This document shows positions 24,808 through 32,492 of a stretch of 42,463 bases of DNA, in pieces. Made by a program: the position numbers and the translations under genes. The stretch spans positions 1 through 42,463 of the forward strand of contig JAJRYY010000011.1 of the NCBI GenBank assembly GCA_024275565.1. Reading direction: 5' to 3'. The stretch is from Planctomycetota bacterium. Lineage in GTDB: Bacteria > Planctomycetota > Phycisphaerae > UBA1845. The notes below the pieces were generated by a model. That model worked only from the letters and a program-made list of their open reading frames with translations, ran no database searches and had not been told where the DNA came from. How positions within the stretch are numbered: the first letter of the stretch is position 1; each line of letters begins with the position of its first letter.

Positions 24808-25800
24808 ATGGCAAGTAATAATATACTCGTATTTGTGGAACAACGTGGCGGTAAGGTTCACTCGTCTGTCTGTCAGTTGATGAGCGCTGCCAGGGATTTG
24901 GCGGGTGCAACTGGTGGATCGGTTGAGGCGTGCATCGTTGGGAGCGGGATTGGTGATCTTGCGAATCAGATGGGTGCTCTTGGTGCGGGCAAGGTTTACG
25001 TTGTGGATGATCCGGAGCTGGAGCGTTATCGGGCGATGTCGTATGCGACTGCCCTGTGCTCGGCGATTGAGGCTGCTGATCCCAAGACGGTGCTGATTCC
25101 GACGACGTTTCTGGGTCGCGATCTTGCGTCACGGGTTGGTGCGCGGAAGCGTGCTGCGATGGTGATCGATTGTACCGAAGTTGCGATGGACGGCGACGAT
25201 CTGCTTGCGACGACGACGCTGTACTGCGGGAAGACGGTTGCGACGTTTCGGATGAGTGGGTCTCGTTTGCAGATCGCGACGATTCGTGCGAATGCGTATC
25301 CGGCTGCCGAGGTAACGGATGGTGCTTCTGCTGAGACGGTTGCGGTCGCATTTTCGCTGGATGGTGATGCTTCGCGTGCGAAGTGTGTTGAAATTGCGAG
25401 CACGAGCAGCGGTGTCAAGGATGTGACTGAGGGCGATATTGTCGTCGCGGGCGGTCGTGCGATGAAGTCTGAGGACAATTTCAATATCCTCTTCGAGCTT
25501 GCTGAGACGCTTGACGGTGCGGTCGGTGCATCGCGGGCTGCGTGCGACGCCGGGTATCAGTCGCACAATCGACAGGTCGGGTTGACGGGCAAGGTTGTGA
25601 CGCCTGCTCTGTACATCGCCTGCGGGATTGACGGTGCGATTCAACACTTGGCGGGCATGCGTGGCAGCAAGGTGATTGTGGCTGTGAATACGAAGAAGGA
25701 AGCTCCGATCTTCGGCGTTTCGACCTATGGATGCGTGTGCGACCTGTTTGTGCTTGTTCCGCTTCTGACGCAGGAATTCAAGAAGCTGCTGCAGGGATAA
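24808..25800 (+). CDS. etfA: Electron transfer flavoprotein subunit alpha
   Basis: 330 residues. Binds FAD and shuttles electrons with EtfB. The N-terminal domain opens ILVFVEQRGGKVHSSVCQLM; the C-terminal FAD domain has GRAMKSEDNFNILFELAETL, the conserved GASRAACDAGY, then QVGLTGKVVTPALYIACG, GIDGAIQHLAGM and AVNTKKEAPIFGVSTYG. These are the standard FAD-contacting segments and all are intact. Two bases separate it from etfB, and 12 from the next gene. Confidence 0.96.
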   Translation: MASNNILVFVEQRGGKVHSSVCQLMSAARDLAGATGGSVEACIVGSGIGDLANQMGALGAGKVYVVDDPELERYRAMSYATALCSAIEAADPKTVLIPTTFLGRDLASRVGARKRAAMVIDCTEVAMDGDDLLATTTLYCGKTVATFRMSGSRLQIATIRANAYPAAEVTDGASAETVAVAFSLDGDASRAKCVEIASTSSGVKDVTEGDIVVAGGRAMKSEDNFNILFELAETLDGAVGASRAACDAGYQSHNRQVGLTGKVVTPALYIACGIDGAIQHLAGMRGSKVIVAVNTKKEAPIFGVSTYGCVCDLFVLVPLLTQEFKKLLQG

Positions 25801-25812
25801 GGGTGTGTCGCA

Positions 25813-26253
25813 ATGACGCGTCGATGTGCCTATGACGGAATCACGGGATTGCGCATCGCCGCACTCAAGCGACGCGGTGACGCACGGTGCTTATTGAATA
25901 CCGGCAACGATGAACATGCCCGTGGTGCTGCGTACCTCGCCGGTTATGTGATAGAGTGCAAGTTGAAGGCGATCGCGTTGGAGATTAACAGTTGCACAAC
26001 GCTACAACAACTCGTTTCGAAGTGGGGGGTTGATGACCGCGACGTCTATACGCACGGGCTTGAGGTGTTCGCAAAGCGACTCCCGTTTTGGAACCGTTTG
26101 AAGGATAGCACGATTCAGAAAGATTTTTTCAATGTCGTAAACGCGTGGCGACCCAGTTGGCGTTACGATCATCACAAATGGACGATCGGTGAGGCGTCGA
26201 AATTCCTTGCCGCTGTCGATCGGGTCTATCGGTGGCTTGACGTCAATCGATGA
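25813..26253 (+). CDS. HEPN-domain protein
   Basis: 146 residues, 12 bases after etfA. HEPN features: the first helix RGDARCLLNTGNDEHARGAA, then YLAGYVIECKLKA (typical AGYxxExxLKA), a THGL motif, and the last-helix segment WRPSWRYDHHKWT followed by a helix ending WLDVNR. RPSWRYDH fits the HEPN RNase pattern Rx4-6H, so RNase activity is possible, but in this subfamily that segment may only be structural. HEPN proteins often act with a partner as toxin-antitoxin or defence modules; here the partner candidate is the next gene. Position inside an ETF operon is odd. Confidence 0.7.
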   Translation: MTRRCAYDGITGLRIAALKRRGDARCLLNTGNDEHARGAAYLAGYVIECKLKAIALEINSCTTLQQLVSKWGVDDRDVYTHGLEVFAKRLPFWNRLKDSTIQKDFFNVVNAWRPSWRYDHHKWTIGEASKFLAAVDRVYRWLDVNR

Positions 26254-26269
26254 CACCCGGGAGTACGAG

Positions 26270-26524
26270 ATGCGAAGCAGAGATGATATAAAAGTAATTC
26301 TTGAGGCGGCGTTTCGACGGGAATTCCCCCAGGATACAGTAGATGTCTCGGACGGATACATGGACAATATCCACATTGTCATCGTTTCACGCAGATTCGA
26401 CGCCCTCGGCGACCAGGAACAGCAGGATCTCTTGTGGGGTATTCTCGATAAGGCACCGTTGAATGATGACGAAAAAAAGCTGGTAAGCCTTCTCCTGCCG
26501 GTGAGTCCGGCCCAGATCAAGTAG
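26270..26524 (+). CDS. Small conserved-looking protein, partner of HEPN gene
   Basis: 84 residues from the ATG at 26270 (GGGAG 6 bases upstream), 16 bases after the HEPN stop; an in-frame earlier start would lie inside the HEPN gene. The sequence is alpha/beta: a helix (DDIKVILEAAFRREF), VDVSDGYMDNIHIVIVS strands, a helix QEQQDLLWGILDKAP, and a tail LNDDEKKLVSLLLPVSPAQI. The middle weakly recalls BolA-type folds, not enough to assign. No catalytic residues are recognisable. The constant spacing implies translation with the HEPN gene. Confidence 0.6.
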   Translation: MRSRDDIKVILEAAFRREFPQDTVDVSDGYMDNIHIVIVSRRFDALGDQEQQDLLWGILDKAPLNDDEKKLVSLLLPVSPAQIK

Positions 26525-26557
26525 CCCAGATAAAGCTACACAAACTCAGGAAATCAC

Positions 26558-28657
26558 ATGAACCCCATCATCATGGCGTTACTCCTCGCCGTCAGCCTCG
26601 GCATCTTCGCGTGGTCGTTTATGCGCCGGTGGAAACTGCTGATGGTCGGGTCGCCGGAGATGCGGTGGGACAACGTCGGCGAACGCATCAAGCGGACGTG
26701 GGTCTACGCATTCGCCCAAAAACGCATGACGCGCTACACATGGGCCGGTGTCGCACATCGCATGATCTTCACCGGGTTCATGGTCCTGCTCATCCGATCG
26801 CTGATCCTCTTCAGCCGCGGATTCATCCCCGATTCAAGCCTGCTCCTGTTCCAACCGCACACGCTCCTCGGCGACGTCTATTCCCTCCTGAAAGACATCT
26901 TCGTCGTGCTCGTGATGCTCGGCGCGATCGTGTTCCTCTACTATCGCCTCGTCGTGAAATTACCACGCATGACCAAGAGCACTGAGGGTGTCATCATCCT
27001 TGGGATTATTGTCGTGATGATGGTGGCTGACGTGCTTTATGACGGTGCATGGATGGTGCTTCATGTCGGGGCTGATGCGAACGTTGGCTTCAATGTGTGG
27101 GAGCCAGCCGGGTCCGTAATGGCACTCATGTTGCAGAACGCCGGAACCGGGATGCTCACATTCCTCGCCCACGCCGGGTTCTGGATCCATGTCTCACTCG
27201 TCCTGATATTCCTGAATGTATTGCCCTACTCCAAGCATTTTCACATCATCACCGCCATCCCCAATGTCTTCCTGCAGGATCTGAACCCCAAGGGACGACT
27301 CGCACCCATCGTAGACATCGAAGGCAAGCTCGAACGCGAGGAAACGCTCGGCATCAAGAGCATCAACCAGTTCTCGTGGAAGAGCATTCTCGATTTCTAT
27401 ACCTGCACCGAATGCGGACGATGCAGCGATCAGTGTCCTGCCAACAATACCGGTAAGAAACTCTCGCCCAAGCATTTCACGGTGGATCTTCGAAATTTCC
27501 TGTACGAAAACGAAAAGGGACTGGTCGCGGGCAAGAATGGGACGAATGGCAACGGAACGAATGGCCATGGATCCAATGGTGGCGGCGAGTCTACGGATGA
27601 AGGTGGAATCCACTACAAAGACTTGATCGACGGCGTGATCGACCCCGAGGTATTGTGGGCCTGCACCACCTGCCGCGCGTGCGAAACCGAGTGTCCGGTC
27701 TTTATCACCTACGTCGATAAGATCGTCGATATGCGGCGATACCTCGTGCAGGAACGTGGCGAATTTCCGAACGAATTGCAGACTGCATTCCGGGGTCTCG
27801 AATCGAACATGAACCCGTGGGGATTCGCACCCGATGAACGTGCGAACTGGGCCAGCGGTCTGGATGTCCCGCTGATTGCAGAAAACCCGGAGGCTGACGT
27901 ACTGTTCTGGGTCGGTTGTGCTCCGTCCTACGACGACCGTGCGAAGAAAACCGCTCGTGCGACAGCCATTCTGATGAAACAGGCTGGCGTGAACTTCGCC
28001 ATTCTCGGACCGGAAGAACAGTGTACCGGCGATCCGGCGAGGCGGGCTGGCAATGAATTTCTCTTCCAGATGTTCGCAGAAGCCAATACCGAAACGCTGA
28101 ATGGTTACAACGTCAAAAAAATCGTCACCACCTGCCCGCACTGCTACAACACGCTCGACCATGAATATGGCGATTATGGCGGCCACTATGAGGTCGTGCA
28201 TCACAGCGATTTTCTGGCGGACCTGGTGCGCAGCGGCAAGCTAAAACCGACGCAGCCGGTGAAGGCCAAGGTCGTATATCACGATTCCTGCTACCTCGGG
28301 CGATACAACGATATGTACGATTCCCCGCGCGATCTTCTGCGGAGCATTCCGGGCGTGACGCTGGTCGAACCCGTCGAAACGCGCGATCGCGGGATGTGCT
28401 GCGGAGCTGGCGGGGCGCAGATGTTCAAGGAAGAGGAGTCCGGCGAAGAACGCGTCAACGAACGTCGAACCGAGCAACTCCTGAAGACCGATCCAAACGT
28501 CGTCAGCAGCGCCTGCCCGTTCTGTATGCGGATGCTCACGGACGGATTAGCCGGCAAGGATCGCGAAGACGTCGAGCAGCTCGACATCGCCGAGATGCTG
28601 CTGCGCTCCGTGGGTGAAACTCCGAATGAAGCGACCCCCGAGACGGCATCCACATAA
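26558..28657 (+). CDS. EtfD-like membrane Fe-S oxidoreductase (HdrD/CCG family)
   Basis: 699 residues. Likely takes electrons from reduced ETF and passes them to membrane quinone, as mycobacterial EtfD (Rv0338c) does in beta-oxidation. N-terminal 260 residues: six membrane spans of the nitrate reductase gamma type (haem-bearing in relatives). Then two 4Fe-4S motifs: CTECGRCSDQCP (about residue 285) and CTTCRACETECP (about 370), separated by a Gly/Asn-rich linker (GTNGNGTNGHGSNGGG). The C-terminal half has two CCG domains: VGCAPSYDD, CTGDPARRAG, CPHCYN; and DSCYLGRYN, MCCGAGG, CPFCMRM. The first CCG copy reads CTG instead of CCG. Ribosome site AGGA upstream. Tied to etfBA by position; the HEPN pair intervenes. 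Confidence 0.85.
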   Translation: MNPIIMALLLAVSLGIFAWSFMRRWKLLMVGSPEMRWDNVGERIKRTWVYAFAQKRMTRYTWAGVAHRMIFTGFMVLLIRSLILFSRGFIPDSSLLLFQPHTLLGDVYSLLKDIFVVLVMLGAIVFLYYRLVVKLPRMTKSTEGVIILGIIVVMMVADVLYDGAWMVLHVGADANVGFNVWEPAGSVMALMLQNAGTGMLTFLAHAGFWIHVSLVLIFLNVLPYSKHFHIITAIPNVFLQDLNPKGRLAPIVDIEGKLEREETLGIKSINQFSWKSILDFYTCTECGRCSDQCPANNTGKKLSPKHFTVDLRNFLYENEKGLVAGKNGTNGNGTNGHGSNGGGESTDEGGIHYKDLIDGVIDPEVLWACTTCRACETECPVFITYVDKIVDMRRYLVQERGEFPNELQTAFRGLESNMNPWGFAPDERANWASGLDVPLIAENPEADVLFWVGCAPSYDDRAKKTARATAILMKQAGVNFAILGPEEQCTGDPARRAGNEFLFQMFAEANTETLNGYNVKKIVTTCPHCYNTLDHEYGDYGGHYEVVHHSDFLADLVRSGKLKPTQPVKAKVVYHDSCYLGRYNDMYDSPRDLLRSIPGVTLVEPVETRDRGMCCGAGGAQMFKEEESGEERVNERRTEQLLKTDPNVVSSACPFCMRMLTDGLAGKDREDVEQLDIAEMLLRSVGETPNEATPETAST

Positions 28658-28730
28658 CGAACCGATATTAGTGACCACATAACTATTGTGACAACATAGA
28701 TTCACGCACGAAGAAAGGACGTATATTTCA

Positions 28731-30086
28731 ATGACAACCATGGGACGCACCATCGCAGACTGGGTCCACAACCTCGATTACGCCCAGATTGACGACGCAA
28801 CCATCCACGAAGTCAAACGCCGCGTGATCGACTCGATCGGTTGCGCGCTGGGTGCATACTACGCCCCACCGTCCATGATCACGCGCGCGGTGGCTGAATC
28901 TACGCACGATACGCGATCCGGGATCGTTCTGGGTACGACACACAGCACCCGACCCGACCTGGCTGCCTTCACAAACGGGACCATGTTCCGCTACCTCGAT
29001 TACAACGACACCTACCTCTCGCTCGAACCTGCCCACCCGTCCGACAACCTCTCAGCCGTCATCGCCGTCACACAGGCGACCGGACGACACGGCAAGGACG
29101 CGATCCTGGCAGCCGTCATCGGATATGAAATCCAGTGCCGCCTCTGCGACGCCGCAAGCCTCCGTGCCCATGGCTGGGACCACGTCTTCTACGGCGCCCT
29201 CAGCACCACCATGGCAGCAGGAAAGCTCTGGAACCTTTCCCCGGACGCCCTGGAGCACGCACTCGGACTCTCCGGCGTCTGCAACATCGCCACGCGTCAG
29301 ACGCGTACCGGTCAGATGTCACACTGGAAGGCCTGCGCCTTCGCCAATGCTGCTCGAAACGGTGTCTTCGCAGCCGACCTCGCACGACGCGGCATGAGCG
29401 GACCCTACGAAATGTTCGAAGGTCCCAAGGGCATCTTCAATCAGCTCACCGGAAAATTCGATCTGATTCTGGGCAAAAAAGATGACTACATGATCAACAA
29501 TACCTACATCAAATACTGGCCAGCCGAGTACCACTCCCAGTCCGCCATTGAAGCTGTCCTCGCCCTCCGTCCGGAAATCGGCGATCGAGAAGTGACGGAA
29601 ATCCTCATCAGAAGCTTCGAAGCCGCCGTGAGCATCATCGGTTCCGAGCGTGAAAAATGGCGTCCCACCTCACGCGAAACCGCCGACCACTCCATGGCAT
29701 ACTGCGTGGCCGCCGCACTGGTCGATGGCGACGTCTGGCTGTCCTCCTTCGACGACGATCGCCTGACCGACCCCAAGCTGCTCAACCTCATGGACAAGAC
29801 CAAAATCGTCGAGGACGATGACTGCAACAAGGGCTACCCCAAGGGCATCCCCAACCATCTCGTCCTCACACTTTCCGACGGATCGACCCTCGAAAAACGC
29901 GTCGATTTCCCACGCGGCCACGCCGGCAACCCGATGACGGATGAAGAGGTCGAAACAAAATTCCGTCGTCTCGCAGAGGGTGTCATCTCAGAATCCACGG
30001 CTGACACCATCCTGAAGACCGCGTGGAAACTCGATGAACTGGACGACCTCACGCCGCTGATGACCTTCGAGGTTCTCCCCAGATAA
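28731..30086 (+). CDS. prpD: 2-methylcitrate dehydratase (MmgE/PrpD family)
   Basis: 451 residues, AAAGGA upstream of ATG 28731. The MmgE/PrpD fold dehydrates 2-methylcitrate to 2-methyl-cis-aconitate in propionyl-CoA catabolism. Landmarks: GCALGAYYAPPS, FRYLDYNDTYLS (active-site Asp/Tyr region), EPAHPSDNLSAVIA, HGWDHVFYGALSTTMAAGKL and TRQTRTGQMSHWKACAFANA; NTYIKYWPAEYHSQSAIEA follows. All are typical of PrpD. The assignment to methylcitrate rather than another acid (MmgE or cis-aconitate decarboxylase relatives) rests on the neighbours prpB and prpC. Confidence 0.92.
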   Translation: MTTMGRTIADWVHNLDYAQIDDATIHEVKRRVIDSIGCALGAYYAPPSMITRAVAESTHDTRSGIVLGTTHSTRPDLAAFTNGTMFRYLDYNDTYLSLEPAHPSDNLSAVIAVTQATGRHGKDAILAAVIGYEIQCRLCDAASLRAHGWDHVFYGALSTTMAAGKLWNLSPDALEHALGLSGVCNIATRQTRTGQMSHWKACAFANAARNGVFAADLARRGMSGPYEMFEGPKGIFNQLTGKFDLILGKKDDYMINNTYIKYWPAEYHSQSAIEAVLALRPEIGDREVTEILIRSFEAAVSIIGSEREKWRPTSRETADHSMAYCVAAALVDGDVWLSSFDDDRLTDPKLLNLMDKTKIVEDDDCNKGYPKGIPNHLVLTLSDGSTLEKRVDFPRGHAGNPMTDEEVETKFRRLAEGVISESTADTILKTAWKLDELDDLTPLMTFEVLPR

Positions 30087-30104
30087 AGTGAGGTACGCCC
30101 CCAG

Positions 30105-30128
30105 ATGAGTGAGGTACACCCCAGATGA
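30105..30128 (+). other. Seven-codon minicistron in duplicated prpB leader
   Basis: The leader between prpD and prpB is a tandem duplication: GTGAGGTACGCCCCCAGATG then GTGAGGTACACCCCAGATGA. Because each copy carries GAGG and ATGA, the first ATG (30105) opens a seven-codon frame whose TGA overlaps the prpB ATG at 30125 (ATGA). This may couple translation, or may be an accidental duplication of the start region. Confidence 0.55.
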
Positions 30129-31018
30129 GTATGTATTCCACCGCCCGTCCGCAGGATCGATCCCGCCGCCTCCGCGAGCTGCTGGAGGCTGGTGTGATTT
30201 CGATACCCGGAGCGATCAATGCGCTTTCCGCTCGGCTGATCCAGCAAGAGGGTTTTGACGCGATTTACCTCTCGGGAGCTGTCCTGGCGAACAGTGTCAC
30301 GGGCGTACCCGATATCGGACTCACGACGCTCACCGAATTAAAGACTCACTGTGCCAACATCTCCCGCACCACCTCCATCCCAATCATCGCCGACGGCGAC
30401 ACGGGATTCGGCGGCATCGAATCCGCCGCGCGAACGGTGTTCGAGCTTGAGTCCGTGGGCGTCTCCGGCCTCCATCTTGAGGATCAGGAATTCCCCAAAC
30501 GGTGTGGCCACCTCGACGGCAAAAAACTCGTCCCCGTGGAAGAATTTTGTCAGAAAGTGTCGGCAGCAGCTGAGGCAAAAGCCAGTCCCGATTTTCTGCT
30601 CATCGCCAGAACCGACGCCCGCGGTGTGACGGGATATGACGATGCTGTCGAACGCGCCAATCGGTACATTGAAGCAGGAGCGGACGCGATCTTCCCCGAA
30701 GCCCTGACCGGGCGGGAAGAATTTGAGCGCTTCGCGAAAGATACGAATGCGGCTGACGGGAATACATTCCTGCTGGCGAATATGACGGAGTTCGGGAAAT
30801 CTCCCTACTACACCGTGGATGAGTTTGGGGAGATGGGCTATCGGATGGTGATTTTTCCAGTCACGCTTCAACGCCTCGTGATGAAGTCCATGGCGACTGC
30901 CCTTCGGACGCTGCGAGATGAGCGGTCGCAGCAGTCGTTCACCGACCAGATGCAGACACGTAAGGAATTGTACGAATTACTCGAATACGACATGAACGTG
31001 CCCCAGACACCGGTGTAG
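30125..31018 (+). CDS. prpB: Methylisocitrate lyase
   Basis: 297 residues. Cleaves 2-methylisocitrate to pyruvate and succinate in the methylcitrate cycle. Isocitrate lyase/PEP mutase superfamily: SIPGAINALSARLIQQEGFD, GYLSG-like IYLSGAVLANS, PIIADGDTGFGG (metal site), LHLEDQEFPKRCGHLDGKKL with the catalytic Cys in KRCGH, and ARTDARGVTGYDDAVERAN. Start is ATG 30125; an ATG two codons on (30131) is equally possible. It follows prpD after 38 bases of duplicated leader. Confidence 0.95.
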   Translation: MSMYSTARPQDRSRRLRELLEAGVISIPGAINALSARLIQQEGFDAIYLSGAVLANSVTGVPDIGLTTLTELKTHCANISRTTSIPIIADGDTGFGGIESAARTVFELESVGVSGLHLEDQEFPKRCGHLDGKKLVPVEEFCQKVSAAAEAKASPDFLLIARTDARGVTGYDDAVERANRYIEAGADAIFPEALTGREEFERFAKDTNAADGNTFLLANMTEFGKSPYYTVDEFGEMGYRMVIFPVTLQRLVMKSMATALRTLRDERSQQSFTDQMQTRKELYELLEYDMNVPQTPV

Positions 31019-31070
31019 CAACTTGTATGCACCGCTGCTTCTAAGCACTGACAATTATCGGAGATTTGCC

Positions 31071-32177
31071 ATGACTGATGAAAATTTTCGCCCCGGCCTG
31101 GAGGGCGTCATCGCTGGAGAGACGGCTGTCGCGTCCGTCGAGCAGACCAGCCTCGCGTATCGCGGATATGACATTCAGGATCTGGCTGAGAACAGCAATT
31201 TCGAGGATGTCGCTCACCTGCTGATCTACGGAGAACTCCCTACTTCGCAGCAGCGCTCAGAGTTCACCGCCCTGCTCGCTCAGTTTCGACCACTCCCGAC
31301 CGAGTTGATCTCTGCCCTTCGGATGATCCCCGCCGGTGTTCCGATGATGGACGTTTTGCGTTCGATGGTCTCTTTCGCGGGGCATTTTGATCCGGTCGAG
31401 GGTGATGGACCGGATGAACTGCGTCGCCGGGCGGTCTGGCTGACCTCCGTGTGTGGGAGCATCGTGGCTGCCAGATTACGCCTCCTCAATAACCAGGAAC
31501 CGGTCGATCCCAAGCCCGGGTTGTCTCACGCTGGTCAGATTCTGTATCAGTCGCTCGGGGAAGAACCGGACGAGACATCCACGCGGCTGCTCGATCTGAC
31601 GCTTATTCTGTATGCTGAGCACGAATTCAACGCCAGCACGTTTGCGACCCGGATCGTGGCGTCCACAATGTCTGATCTTGTCTCCGGGATCGTGACGGGT
31701 ATTTCCACGCTTAAAGGGCCACTGCACGGCGGTGCGAATGAGGCTGCCATGGAGATGCTGGTGCAGTTCGACTCAGCAGAAGCGGCGGGTGCGTGGATTC
31801 AGGATGCGTTCGCCAAGAAGCAGAAGGTGATGGGGTTTGGTCATCGCGTTTATAAAAACGGGGACCACCGCGCTCATATTCTTGAAGCGGAACTCCGGAA
31901 ACTCGCGGTTCAGAAGAATCAGCAGAAGTGGATGGATATTTACGACGCCATCAAGACGCCGATGGTCGAACAGAAAAAAATCATGCCCAATGTCGATTAC
32001 CCGTGCGGTTTGACGTATTATCTTCTGGGACTGCCAATCGATATGTATACGCCTCTCTTCGTGTGTAGTCGCGTCACGGGGTGGAGTGCACACTTTATCG
32101 AGCAGGCTGAGAATAACCGTCTCATTCGACCGTTGAGTCGATACAGTGGACCGGCGCCGAGGACCGTCAAGTCGTGA
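31071..32177 (+). CDS. prpC: 2-methylcitrate synthase / citrate synthase family
   Basis: 368 residues from the ATG at 31071 (GGAG 7 bases upstream; the frame continues up to 31023 without support). It condenses propionyl-CoA with oxaloacetate, or acetyl-CoA in citrate synthases. Landmarks: GLEGVIAGETAVASVEQTSL and YRGYDIQDLA at the N terminus, catalytic His in KGPLHGGANEAAMEM, GFGHRVYKNGDHRAHILE, and the Asp region NVDYPCGLTYYLLGLPIDMY, then SRVTGWSAHFIEQ. These are short type II-like synthases of the methylcitrate group. Function taken from the prpD-prpB neighbours; some citrate synthase activity is likely. Confidence 0.92.
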   Translation: MTDENFRPGLEGVIAGETAVASVEQTSLAYRGYDIQDLAENSNFEDVAHLLIYGELPTSQQRSEFTALLAQFRPLPTELISALRMIPAGVPMMDVLRSMVSFAGHFDPVEGDGPDELRRRAVWLTSVCGSIVAARLRLLNNQEPVDPKPGLSHAGQILYQSLGEEPDETSTRLLDLTLILYAEHEFNASTFATRIVASTMSDLVSGIVTGISTLKGPLHGGANEAAMEMLVQFDSAEAAGAWIQDAFAKKQKVMGFGHRVYKNGDHRAHILEAELRKLAVQKNQQKWMDIYDAIKTPMVEQKKIMPNVDYPCGLTYYLLGLPIDMYTPLFVCSRVTGWSAHFIEQAENNRLIRPLSRYSGPAPRTVKS

Positions 32178-32492
32178 TGTGAGTGGGTCGGGATCGCTGT
32201 GAGCCATGACGGGTGACCACCTCTATCGTGGTGGTAGACACGATGATGAAGAATCGAGCTTCCCGCATGCTAAGTTCGAACACGCAGTTCGATCAGACGT
32301 CGCTGTGCAAACGCTCATCGGCTTCCCCATGTCTAAAGACATGGGCCACCTTTCCAACTTAAAGTCTCGCCTGATGGAAGCACTGTATTGTATATTGGAG
32401 GCCCGCGTATGTGCTATGGTATTTATGCAATGTCTACCCAGGATGGCCAATCGCATAGATTGTCGCCCAGGTGTGAGCCGTGATGCCCCAAC
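32178..32492. other. Intergenic region before copA
   Basis: About 315 bases. It contains a near-palindrome CCCATGTCTAAAGACATGGG (32326-32345). A 100-codon open frame (32206-32508) overlaps the copA start and is not credible. No CueR-type dyad was recognised. Confidence 0.55.
32324..32350 (-). repeat. Short palindromic repeat, family 2 copy C
   Basis: On the minus strand GGTGGCCCATGTCTTTAGAC followed by ATGGGGA, matching copies A and B at 16363 and 16413. Contains 9-bp arms CCCATGTCT / AGACATGGG. Confidence 0.65.

Noticed and set aside
26270..26524. BolA-family protein
   Set aside because: Only a weak resemblance in the middle segment; the conserved BolA residues cannot be seen.
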